In this document: positions 23,461 to 33,650 of the stretch, in pieces
How positions within the stretch are numbered: the stretch's first letter is position 1
How the letters are laid out: every line of letters starts with the position of its first letter
Assembly: GCF_001411555.2 (NCBI RefSeq)
Contig: NC_049905.1
Coordinates: 21,690,097-21,754,096, forward strand
Direction of reading: 5' to 3'
Source: Juglans regia
Lineage: Eukaryota > Streptophyta > Magnoliopsida > Fagales > Juglandaceae
Length of the DNA: 64,000 nt
Made by a program: the position numbers and the translations under genes
Notes under the pieces: generated by a model
Database searches by the model: none
Told to the model about the DNA's origin: nothing
The model's input: only the letters and a program-made list of their open reading frames with translations

Positions 23461-23754
23461 ATTTAAATTAAATGACTTTAATTTAAAAATTATGTGGTTT
23501 TTATTGTGCATAATTTGTGAACAAGTCTAAAAAATTGAATTGTATATATTTATATATACACAATTTGTAATATATAAATATATATTTATGTTTATATATA
23601 TTTGAAATGCAGTGATTTAGTATTAAAGTTGAAAAATATAACATCAAAGAAGATTAAAAATTGAAATTAACAAACGTAGAAATATTCAATAATATTTTTC
23701 ATTACAAATATGAAAAATAAAATACAAGATTTAATAAAATGTAGTAAACAACAG

Positions 23755-24073
23755 TCAGATGATAACGTTATCAGCAAAAGTTGAACTCCGTACCTCCTCA
23801 GTCAAGGTATCAACCTTGTCGTTGAGGATAGTTACACGATGGGTGAGTTCGGCAATAGACGCCGATATAGCCTCGAGCGATCGATCGATCTTATGATCGA
23901 TATGCGCAGTCAGCTGTGAGATGACCGCATCAACCCAAGCAGGCCGCACATCTCCTGCAGATGTACTCGGCGTATGCTGACTACTACTCCCGACATGACC
24001 TGGCTCAGGCTGCGTCGGAGGAACTAGATCCTCTACAGGGGTGGCTGACGTCCCCTCGCCTGTCCAATGCTAC
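23755..24073 (-). pseudogene. Coiled-coil tail out of frame with the upstream CDS
   Basis: Open in the frame next to the main CDS (24033-24938): TSATPVEDLVPPTQPEPG.. leads without stop into a 64-aa end with heptad-like hydrophobics (ISQLTAHIDHKIDRSLEAIS, then VTILNDKVDTLTEEV). The two frames overlap between 24073 and 24033 near a GGGG run, so a single-base change probably separated the tail from the main protein. A spliced junction or sequencing error is also possible. Confidence 0.6.
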
Positions 24074-24938
24074 GTCGATGCGTGGTCATGTCGAGGGGGC
24101 TCATCTGATCTTTGACCCGCTCCTCTGGCTGGGTCGGCACTCCCCTTGCAAGTAATAGTCGGCTGATGAAGACACCGTATGGGAGATTATCCATGGAGAC
24201 GATGCTCACCTCGTAACGGATCCTCTCAAAGATGTGCAGTGGAAAATCTATAGGATCTCCACATGCCACTCGTATCAAAAATTGTGCCCGAAGCCGACTA
24301 AATGTGGTTTTATGAGCCACGGGATCGACATTTGTTGCAATAATAAGGTGCAACATGCGGAAGAAATGCAGCAGATGGTTCTGGTTGAAGGCGTTCTTCC
24401 GCTCGATCTGCATGCGGTCCCTCCCGGTGAGAATGTAGAAATCCTCGTCTCGGTCATCATCCCGAGCCTCGACGCCAGTATCCTCAGCCTCTAACTGGAC
24501 TGCATCTCTGGCTGATGCTGGCTCAAATGCCTGGCCAGTAGATGATGTAGAAGTGCCTACATCCTCACGGGGAGTTGAGTGTGCAAATGTCTCAACTCCT
24601 CGACGAATCCCAAGGTGCTCGCCGATGACATCTGGTGATAGCTCAATGGAAACACCGCGTACAGTCACGGTGTGAGAGGATGCATCATGAGGCATGTCAC
24701 ACATCCCCATATAAAATTCTTGAACCATTGAGGGGTACACCTTCCCCCTCAATGTGCAAATATTTCCCCAGCCTCTACTGAGGAAAACATCTCTCAGGTT
24801 CGTCAGCTGCCAATAGAGTTCGTTGAACTCATTAACCAGGACCTCTCGCTCTACCATAACAGTACGAGCTCCGATACGGGCAGTGTCCGACGTGGCTCCT
24901 TCCCTCCCTCGTTTCCTAGTATGCAGTGGAAGAGCCAT
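24033..24938 (-). CDS. Minus-strand CACTA passenger protein, plant transposon-protein type (301 aa)
   Basis: The frame starts at an ATG just after a strong acceptor (polypyrimidine then CAG at 24942-24944). It encodes a basic N-terminus (RKRGREG), a conserved-looking block ELYWQLTNLRDVFLSRGWGN, a region with SPDVIGEHLGIRRG, an acidic low-complexity linker (about residues 115-165) and a second block around NHLLHFFRMLHLIIATNVDP to NLPYGVFISRLL. From memory this resembles the family annotated as putative plant transposon protein domain, of unknown function; I cannot confirm by search. No DDE triad, zinc finger or protease motif is visible. Downstream, a coiled-coil tail lies in another frame. 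It is transcribed away from the central array, opposite to the TNP genes. Its role is unknown: a captured gene or an accessory mobility factor are both possible. Confidence 0.65.
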   Translation of the reverse strand: MALPLHTRKRGREGATSDTARIGARTVMVEREVLVNEFNELYWQLTNLRDVFLSRGWGNICTLRGKVYPSMVQEFYMGMCDMPHDASSHTVTVRGVSIELSPDVIGEHLGIRRGVETFAHSTPREDVGTSTSSTGQAFEPASARDAVQLEAEDTGVEARDDDRDEDFYILTGRDRMQIERKNAFNQNHLLHFFRMLHLIIATNVDPVAHKTTFSRLRAQFLIRVACGDPIDFPLHIFERIRYEVSIVSMDNLPYGVFISRLLLARGVPTQPEERVKDQMSPLDMTTHRRSIGQARGRQPPL

Positions 24939-25900
24939 ATCCTGAAAATAGAAAAGGAAAAAAAAATTATTTACATTAATGCATTTTTTTGTATTAATTT
25001 GAAGTTGCTCTGCATTAATGTTCGAACATTTTGTCTTTCACGTTCGAACGGTAAAGATAAACGTTCGAACGTTAGTTTATACGTTCGCACGATCAATAAT
25101 GTAAATAAATTGATGTTCGAATGTAAAACATAGACGTTCGAACATAAACAGTAAATAAATATTGGCTGAAGTACGTTCGGACGTTTATGTTTTACGTTCA
25201 AACGTATTTGTTTTACGTGTGAACGTAAATACGAACATCCGAACGTCGAAGCATGAATAATGTAGAAAATTACTACATTCGGACGTTATAATTAAACGTC
25301 CGACCGTATGTGATTTACGTTTGAAAGTAAAATATTAACGTTCGAACGTATGTCGTTTAATAATATTTAAAGTATACATTAAACGTTTATGAAAATTGAT
25401 GAATAAACCGTCTGAATGTAAGAAGGTTACGTTCAAACGTAGAAGTCGTAACGGCTCTGTAATTTAAACGTCGTACGTTCGAACGTTACGACGCAGAGCT
25501 GAGTCGACTCAGCCATTATTGAAATCTCGAAAATTTCTCTACAAGGTTCTAAATGCCGAAACGTCATTGTAGAAATGAAGTATACACTTCAAGAAATATT
25601 TCTACGGTGACTATTCGGCCAATGGCTGGCCGTGGTGGCCGGAAAATGAAGTTGAATATCCGACCACCACTTATCCGATTTTAAACAAAACTCAATCCAA
25701 ATCTCAATAAAATATATGTTATTTGAATAAAAGATGAATGCCTACCTTTTTGTGGCGGTTGTGGCGGAGTTGACGGCGGCGGTGACGGAGACGTGGCGGC
25801 GTGCAACGTAACGGACGTTTGTAATTATGGTTTGGAAATGTCGTTTTGACGTTCGGTTTTTGCCTTATATACACATAACGTTCGAACGTTTGTCAATTTA
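24939..25900 (-). promoter_or_regulatory. Promoter, 5' UTR exon and UTR intron of the minus-strand gene
   Basis: On the minus strand: TATATAAGG at about 25871-25863, a 5' exon without ATG ending CAAAAAG at 25746, donor GTAGG from 25745, an intron of about 800 bases (25745-24942) and acceptor TTTTCAG before the ATG at 24938. The palindrome cluster at 25019-25490 lies inside this intron, and another palindrome sits at about 25876-25890 directly upstream of the TATA box. Confidence 0.55.
25019..25490. repeat. Palindrome cluster 2, inside the UTR intron
   Basis: Dense run of ACGTTCGAACGT and variants (acgttcgcacg, acgttcggacgt, acgtttgaac, acgtccgacc). It is not terminal, lying 1.9 kb inside the element. 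Confidence 0.85.
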
Positions 25901-26202
25901 ATTTCAAAAATAATATCTATAATATATTATATTATAAATGTTTATGTTATATATTAAGATATTATATAATATTATTGACAATTAAGCCAAATTGGTTTGA
26001 CGTTTGTGAGTACTTGTTATACTTATAAAGTTTAGCAATATGTTTATACATGTTATGATTTTATGCTTACTCTTGAAATAATTGTGATTATTGTTTGTAA
26101 ATTTTGTGAATAGTTTATGAGTTTATGGTGTTTATTGATGAATTAATATGTGTATAAATATTGTTGTAAGAATATTGTGCCCGAATTCTGTGATATGGAT
26201 TT

Positions 26203-27180
26203 AATACATAAATATTCTTTATTATATACATTTATGTTCTCATTTAAAGTATTATGCTATCATACTATACAATGTAGTATATAGTTATAGATATATACAA
26301 TGTAATATATATATTATATTATAAGTTAGTATATAAGTTAGAATTTAATAAGTAACAATTTAATATATATCCTTAAGATTTATATATATAGTATAGTTTA
26401 TATATTATATACACTTATGTTCTCATTTAAAGTATTATGCTATCATACTATACAATGTAGTATATAGTTATAGATATATACAATGTAATATATATATTAT
26501 ATTATAAGTTAGTATATAAGTTAGAATTTAATAAGTAACAATTTAATATATATCCTTAAGATTTATATATATAGTATAGTTTATATATTATATACACTTA
26601 TGTTCTCATTTAAAGTATTATGCTATCATACTATACAATGTAGTATATAGTTATAGATATATACAATGTAATATATATATTATATTATAAGTTAGTATAT
26701 AAGTTAGAATTTAATATGTAACAATTTAATATATATCCTTAAGATTTATATATATAGTATAGTTTATATATTATATACACTTATGTTCTCATTTAAAGTA
26801 TTATGCTATCATACTATACAATGTAGTATATAGTTATAGATATATACATGTAATATATATATATATATTATATTATATTATAAGTTAGTATATAAGTTAG
26901 AATTTAATAAGTAACAATTTAATATATATCTTTAAGATTTATATATATAGTATAGTTTATATATTATATACATTTATGTTCTCATTTAAAGTATTATGCT
27001 ATCATACTATACAATGTAGTATATAGTTATAAATATATACAATGTAATATATATATTATATTATAAGTTAGTATATAAGTTAGAATTTAATAAATAACAA
27101 TTTAATATATATCCTTAAGATTTATATATATATATAGTATAGTTTATATATTATATACATGATTTATGTTCTCATTTAAT
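26203..27180. repeat. AT-rich tandem array, about five 183-193 bp units
   Basis: The landmark atgttctcattt starts at 26234, 26417, 26600, 26783, 26976 and 27166, giving periods of 183, 183, 183, 193 and 190. Units are nearly identical; length changes come from extra TA steps. The array occupies the middle of the CACTA element, between the two divergent promoter regions. Confidence 0.95.
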
Positions 27181-27189
27181 AAGTATAGT

Positions 27190-27670
27190 AGGAATAGTAC
27201 GTTCGAACCTTTCAAGTTAACGTTCGAACGTTAAACCAAGAGCGGGAAATTTCCCGCTCGATTAAGGTATTTGCGTGATTATTCAGACGTTTATACTATA
27301 CGTTCGAACGTTATTTGATGAAAATCACCAGAAAATTATGTACATCCGAACACCAAATCTGTTAACGTCCGAACGTTAGTTAAATTAGTGCGGCAAATTT
27401 TCCACTCAAATATGGCAACACTTTGATGAAATGTACGTTCGGACGTCTTAGTTAGATGTTCAAACGTTCATCTGAAAATCTTAGAACGTTCGAACGGAAA
27501 ACTGTGCTACATTCGAACATAGGGAAGGAAAGTGCGGGAACTTTCCTGCTACATTTTATGTTACATCAGAAGAAGGTTACGTTTGAACATGTATTTTAAA
27601 CGTCCGAACGTTTTGGGCGGGAAAATTTTAGAATATAACGTTCGGACGTACAACTTAAACGTTCAAACGT
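27190..27670. repeat. Palindrome cluster 3, upstream of the plus-strand unit
   Basis: Copies such as aacgttcgaacgttaaac, acgttcgaacgttatt, acgtccgaacgtt and acgttcggacgt. It ends directly before a TATATTAG box (27679) and a leader with a (GA)n run. Confidence 0.85.
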
Positions 27671-27791
27671 ATGAACTTATATATTAGAACATAATCAGTA
27701 CGCGCATGGGAGAAACAGATCATTTCTTCTTCTCCCGTGCGCACAACAGAGAGTGAGAGGGTTAGAAATTCCTTACGGCCCGAGGCTCTGC

Positions 27792-27841
<50 letters not shown>

Positions 27842-29802
27842 GAGAGGATTAGAGTGAGAGAGAGTTGAGTCTTGGTAAGAAAAAATTTTAATTTATTGTC
27901 CTTTTATGAATTTTATGATATTTATATTGTGTTTTTGTTATAGAATATTTCTAATAAATTAGTATTGTATTTTTTTGAAGGATTGGTTGTTTTGGGAAAT
28001 TGGAAGATTTTGATTTGTAAGAGGCTAGAACATTGTGAGTGCTAGGTATATTTCTAAACTTTATCAATATGTTGTTGCATGTGATTTTATGCTTACTCTT
28101 GAAATAATGTGATTATTGTTTGTATAGTTTGTAAATAGTTTGTGAATTATTGTAAAGTTTGTTGTGATATGGAATATGTTAATACATGTGGCATATTATT
28201 TTGTGAATATGTTAATACATGTGACAATATATTTTGTGAATATATTGTGTGTTATTGTGAATATATTGTGATATGAACTTGAGCAATTTAAATTATTATT
28301 TGTGAATGACGTTTGAATATGTTTACATTGTTACAAATATATTGTTCTTAAGCTTTGTTAATACATGTTTTGTGAATATATACAATGTTATTGTGAATAT
28401 ATTGTGATTATTGTTTGTATAGTTTGTAAATAGTTTGTGAGTTATTGGGAATATCTTGAAGTATGAATTTGAAATATTGTGATAATAAAATTTCAAATTA
28501 AGTAATAACAAATAAAAGTAACTCTATAAGAATTATAATAATTAAAATTATATTATAACCTTTGAAATTTAAGTATGATAATTAAAATAAGAAACTTTAA
28601 GAATAGTAATAATTAAATATTGATAATATAATTTGAAATTAAGTAATAACAAATAAAAGTAACTCTTTAAAAATTATAATATTTAAAATTATATTAAAAC
28701 TTTTGAAATTTAAGTATAACAATTAAAATTATACTTTAAGAATGATAATAATTAAAATTTTAATATAACCTTTAAAATATTCTTCAATAAAAAAGTCTTG
28801 AACCTACTAAATAAGTAGAGTTGGAATTAAGTAAATATACTTATTTATTATAAACTAAAGAGAAAGAAAATAAGGATCAAATAGATGCTTATATAAAAAT
28901 TATATACTTATTGTCTATAATAAATAAATAACTCACTCAATTAAGTATAACAATTAAGATTATAATTGTGGAATGATAATAAATAAAATTATTTAATAAT
29001 CTCAGAAATTATATATAACAATTATAGTATAACTTTTGAAATTAAGTATAACAATTAAAATTATACTTTAAGAATGATGATCTTGTACACAACGAGAGAA
29101 TATTATCTTGAAGAAATGTTAGAATTTTAATTTAATTGCTTGACTGTCATAGTCTCTCCGGCCTTGAGAGTTGTCAAGGTCGGACAGTTTGTGACGGTTA
29201 AGTAATTAGACTAAAATTTAAACATTTCTTCAAGATAATTCTCCCTCGTTGTGTACAAGACACGAAACTTAGGGTCACATAATATTCCATCTCTCTTTAA
29301 TTTAACAATATAACACTACTTGAAGGTGACATTGTTAATGTAAACAACATGGAGATATTGTCAGTATGATTTTTTGCTAGATGCGTGTGACATTGCATAA
29401 ATACCCTTAGACCCGTTTGGGAATCAGTGTACATTTATGTGTCCACTGATTCCTGAATTGTCCAGTGTGGACAGTTTGAGATTATATTATTTGTATTGCA
29501 CATTTTTGTTACTCGCTACTTTCCACATTTAATATGAAGTTTCGGTGTCTTCTTCTACTGTTTTTCGGGTATACTGTTCATAGGGTTACAATCCCGATAT
29601 TTGAACATGTATACATGGAGAACTATGGGGAGGTGCTGCCGAAATTTCTACTAACGTGAAAATTAATAGAGTGACGAGATTTGTGCAATATGGAGAATAT
29701 AATCTCGAATGGGATAGGACCAACTACCTTAAAAAAGAAGCAATGAGAATTGGAGCATGACATGCATGTGGTATTTTCAATATACGTGTTATTAATATAT
29801 AG
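27671..29802 (+). promoter_or_regulatory. Putative promoter and long 5' region of the plus-strand CACTA unit
   Basis: tatattag at 27679, a T/C-rich leader, a long (GA)n run (27797-27852) and a possible 5' exon ending gagtcttg with donor GTAAGA at 27874. The remainder to 29800 is AT-rich non-coding sequence with short internal repeats (gtgaatatattgtg; ataacaattaaaattat). An inverted repeat (tagaattttaatttaattgc.. near 29121 against ..gtaattagactaaaattta near 29205) could fold as a hairpin around a (GGCC)TTGAGAG loop. Confidence 0.45.
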
Positions 29803-30713
29803 ATGTTTTTAGAAATGAACAAAAATTGGATGCGTCTGGACGATAGACTTAGAAAGGATTACGTACCCTATGCACGTGGAGTAAGAACCTTCATTGATTT
29901 TGCACGGGCCTCTGCTGATAGTCGTGGTTACATTAAGTGTCCATGTCGAGGGTGTAAAAATTTGTGTGCGATAGGATTGGATGAAGTAGAGCGTCATATA
30001 TTTGTGAACGGTATGGATCTGGGGTATACGCGGTGGGTACTGCATGGTGAGCCGTATGAAGGGTCAGCAGATGTATTGGTCGATCATCAGGATTATCTGT
30101 GACACATGGATGATGATTATGAGCATGATGAGATGGAGGAGATGTTGGGTAACATTGGAGCTGTGATGTTTATGGATGAGGTTAACGACAATGCCTCAAG
30201 TGCCCCAAATGGTACTAAGATGATCCATTTGTATTGGCTTGTCAAGCTACTCAAGTCTATTACTTGATTGATCTAATGAAAAGTGCTGATGAAGATAGTG
30301 GAGAGATAACTTGACGAGTCGTACAAAAATTTATTCCTCGAAATATATATGAAGCATGAACTAGTGCAGATTACAAGAATAGTGGAGAAGAAGATGACAC
30401 TCCAATTGTTGAGGCATACCAGGAAGATGGAGAGGGTATTAACTTGTTTGTTGACCTCGATGCACTCGAGTTGCTCCCCTTGTGTAGAGATGATGTTCCA
30501 CCCGTCCATCTCGACCCGTCTGTATTAAATGATCATTTAATTCAAGTAAGTGAGGAGGAAGAAGATGAAGACGAGTCAGAAGATGAAGACGAATCAGAAT
30601 CCGGGCAGGAGGTGGATAAGGATGATGAAGAAGAGGTGCATGATGATGATGAAGATGTTATTGATGGAGATTCTGAAACAAGCATGGAGAATTCATCTGA
30701 AAATGAAGAATAA
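29803..30713 (+). pseudogene. TNP2-like transposase gene with the catalytic core deleted
   Basis: The N-terminal 99 codons are the transposase-associated domain of CACTA TNP2 proteins (RTFIDFARASADSRGYIKCP, then CRGCKN with its Cys pattern, and a LGYTRWVLHGE end). After a TGA at 30100-30102, the acidic spacer (EMEEMLGNIGAVMF) reads on to about 30205. It then joins directly to what matches the extreme TNP2 C-terminus (WY-DDPFVLACQATQVYYLID ... VVQKFIPRNIYEA), with stops at 30216-30218, 30312-30314 and 30357-30359. It ends in an Asp/Glu-rich tail (30444-30713). The DDE transposase domain is absent. This is an internal deletion plus nonsense decay; no active transposase is made. Confidence 0.88.
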
Positions 30714-30818
30714 AAGTACTAAATATTTTATTCATATAACTAGGTGACTATAAAATATCTTCAATTTTCATAATTTCTTCTAATTAATTTTCTTTGATAT
30801 AATTAATTATTTTCAAGA

Positions 30819-32506
30819 ATGCCGCCAAAACGAGCACGAAGAAATGTGTCTCTACCAAGTCCAAGTCCTAAATCCATTGAGGACTCTCCACTTGAGGAAT
30901 CCGTTCCTGAAGATCAATCTAACACAGAAGAGAACAACAGTCAGTCGACACCTGCCAGTAAGGAAATATTGTCGTTGATAATTATATATATAGTTAATAC
31001 TTTTTTCTCAATAACTATATAATTTTAATTATAGTATATCTATTATCATGTAGTTGATGCATCTGCACGTCGCGGTCGTGGCTATACACGTGGAATCTCT
31101 CTTGAAAAAAATAGAAGACACGGTAAACTAAAGGTCACAATTCCTGATAATTCCACTGGAGGAGTGGATGATAGTGCAGCAGCGCTTTCTTCCTATATTG
31201 GCACAGTAGTTCGAGCTTATGCTCCATTTTATGTGCGCTCATGGCGAGATGTTCCGAATGAGATTAAAGAGCACATTCGAAGTCGTGTGCTGGAGAGTTT
31301 ACTTTTCAGTACATTTTTTTCACCTAGATTAATATATTATATTTTTGACCTGATTCCTTTGTTAGGATGAATTCGACCTTGACTTTGGCCGTAGCGAGGA
31401 TTTGAGAACCGTGAATGAGTTGATGGCTACACTATTCCGACGTCACAAAGGACGATGTCATGACCACTTCAAGAAGTTTGAGACGTTGGAAGAGGCTGCG
31501 CAGTCTCCTTTTCAGCAGATGAAGTTAGATGATTGGAGAAAGTGTTGTGATCTTTTCGCATCTCCAGATTATCAGGTATTTTATATTTATATCTTTTAAT
31601 TATTTACATTCATATTCATTCTATATATTATATGCATGTGTACATATTACAATTAATATTTTTAATATATTTTATAGCACTTGAGTTCTACAAATGCACA
31701 TAATAGATCCGCTCTGATTGTCCATCATCGTGCCGGTTCAAGGTCATTCCACCGTCTTGCTGAAAAAATGGTAATTAAAAAATTTTAAAATTCATTTATT
31801 TTCCTGATATTCTTTCTGATAAGTACTAACATTATCTTTTTAAAATTGCTAATATTGTCGCTTTGTTAGAAACGTGATGATCCTGGAAATTTTTCCCTCA
31901 TTCATGTCTATGCTGCTGCTCACACTAATGAGCATAGTGAGTGGATGGATCATGTCGCTGCAGATAATTATGTAAGCAGTGTTAATTTTGTTCAATAAAT
32001 TATTTATATAACATTTTAATAGTTTATTTTTTATTTTTATTTTTTTTAATACGTTACTAAATTATTTACGATCATTACCTTTTAAATTGCAGAGAAAAAT
32101 TATGGAGATGCAGTCGGTTTCTGAGGAATAATCTCCTAGTAACATAGACATATTCACGCAAGTGCTCGGGCCGCAGTCTAGTATGGCAAGACGTTTGGGA
32201 CGATCTATCAAGCATAAATGTTCATCCTCCTCAACCTCATCGGCTTCACAAATTAATAATCTTACGGCAGATTTAGAAGCTGCACGGCGTGAGAATGAGT
32301 ATATGAGGTCGAGACAGCAAGAGTTAGAGTCTCTCTTAGAACGACAGTCTCATTTAGAGACACGTTTACAGGACCAACAGAGAGACCAAGAGGAAAGAAT
32401 ACGCAATGAAGTGCAAGAGCAAGTGCAACGAGAGATGATGGTGCAAATGGAGCGTGTTATGTCGTTGCAACAGAATCCCCGTGGGCGAGGGAAAAAGAAG
32501 AAATAA
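30819..32506 (+). pseudogene. TNP1-like (Ptta/En/Spm) CACTA gene, six exons, lightly damaged
   Basis: Exons read as 30819-30957, 31054-31292, 31366-31575, 31678-31770, 31870-31971 and 32093-32506. The protein has a Pro/Ser/acidic N-terminus, the RRGRGYTRGISLEK segment, GTVVRAYAPFYVRSWRDVP, FDLDFGRSEDLR, an HKGRCHDHFK block, and a C-terminal coiled coil (32250-32480) rich in Arg/Gln/Glu ending GRGKKKK. In CACTA elements this protein binds subterminal repeats. Two lesions are visible: the expected donor after exon 2 reads GAGAGT instead of GTGAGT, and a TAA at 32129-32131 interrupts exon 6 ahead of the coiled coil. Other phases agree, so decay is recent, or a truncated product is made. Confidence 0.85.
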
Positions 32507-32639
32507 ATTTTATCAATATTTCTGACTAGTTTTAATATCTAATTTTGTGCTTTTATAAGATATTGTTATTATTAATTGGGTATGTAATATGATATAACAT
32601 TGGTATTATGTTTTTAAATTTTATGAAATTAGTATTTCT

Positions 32640-33160
32640 AATTTGTACGTTCGAATGTAAATAAAAATCGTTCGAACGTTGGTTCACACTCTAACAAACG
32701 TTCGAACGTAAATACAATTTGATCGTTCGAACGTCAAACTGTACGTTTGAATGTATTCACGCTAAAACGAACAAACCGTTCGAACGGTAAAGCGATTAAC
32801 ATTCGAACAAGGAACTTGCATTCGAACGCTCCTTCGTTTACATTCGAAATAACGTCCGAACATTATACGCGCTATGTTTGAACATTTACGTTTACGTTCG
32901 AACGAATATTCAAACGTTTATTGTAGTTAACGTTAGGACGCATTAACATTCGAACGTAAATATATTGCGTTCGAACGATTTTCAACGAACGTAAAATTTT
33001 CTCATTCGAACGCCAATCGGTCGGGTGAACGTCCGAATGTAAATATGATACGTTCGAACGATATTCAGCGAACGTCAAATTATCTCATTCGAACGCCAAT
33101 CGGTCGGGTATAACGTCCGAACGTTTTATTTTACGTCCGAACGTTATTTTCTGTGACAGT
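32640..33160. repeat. Palindrome cluster 4, right subterminal
   Basis: About 500 bases packed with ACGTTCGAACGT-type words and half sites (tcgttcgaacgt, accgttcgaacggt, acgtccgaacgtt). One 60-base stretch (attcgaacgccaatcggtcg) is repeated at 33004 and 33087. Confidence 0.9.
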
Positions 33161-33400
33161 TTATAACCGTTACAAAAACATGAACGTTCGAACGTTGTAC
33201 CGAACGGAACACTTCCAACCGTCACTAAAAATATTTTTTGTGACGGTTGAACAGTAAAGCGTCACCAAATGCTTTCTGTGACGCACTTTAGGTGACGGTT
33301 GTGGTGACGGTTTCAAACTGTCACCAAATATGTTTAGTGACGGTTTGCCCTTTTTTGGTGACAGTTTCCTCCGTCACAAAAGGCACATTCTGTTGTAGTG
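33161..33400. repeat. CACTA right terminus with GTGACGGTT repeats
   Basis: Inverted and direct copies of GTGACGGTT / AACCGTCAC ending in TGTTGTAGTG, matching the left terminus in opposite orientation. Confidence 0.9.
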
Positions 33401-33445
33401 ACTTTCCTTCCTTACCAAATCTCATAAACGGTGGATATTTGAGTT
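33401..33445 (-). mobile_element. Ty3/gypsy integrase remnant, part 2
   Basis: The other side of the CACTA target. On the minus strand it encodes PPFMRFGKEGK, which continues in frame into LSHRYVGPFEIL across the element once a single ACT copy is kept. Confidence 0.75.
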
Positions 33446-33650
33446 TAAGCTTCGTTTGATTTTGCAGATGAGATGAGTTTAGATAAAAGTTAAAAATTGA
33501 ATAAAATATTGTTAGAATATATTTTTTAATATTCTTATTATTTTGAAATTTGAAAAAGTTAAATTGTTTATTTTAATTTGTGTGAAAATTTAAAAAAATT
33601 ATAATGATTAAATGAAATGAGATGAGATGTGTTGTAAAAATAAACGAGAA
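33446..33650. repeat. MITE-like AT-rich block (GATGAG family)
   Basis: Begins cttcgtttgattttgcagatgagatgag, has a gaaaaagttaaattgttta core and ends atgaaatgagatgagatg. Same family as 36111-36318 and the blocks near 55300-58850. Confidence 0.5.

Larger units (their letters stand above)
23153..33400 (+). mobile_element. CACTA (En/Spm) element with palindrome arrays, 10,248 bp
   Basis: Starts CACTACAACACAATTG and ends ..ATTCTGTTGTAGTG, giving imperfect terminal inverted repeats CACTACAACA. It is flanked by the 3-bp duplication ACT (23150-23152 and 33401-33403). Next to both ends lie GTGACGGTT / AACCGTCAC repeats, then clusters of the palindrome ACGTTCGAACGT. Inside, a minus-strand unit (promoter near 25870, coding 24938 to about 23755) and a plus-strand unit (TNP2-like remnant 29803-30713, TNP1-like 30819-32506) diverge from a central AT-rich tandem array. 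The TNP2-like gene lacks its catalytic core, so the copy cannot move unaided. It interrupts a gypsy integrase remnant. Confidence 0.95.

Noticed and set aside
26203..27180. Regular repeats resembling a CRISPR array
   Set aside because: Units are 183-193 bp, contiguous and spacerless in a plant transposon; it is a tandem minisatellite.
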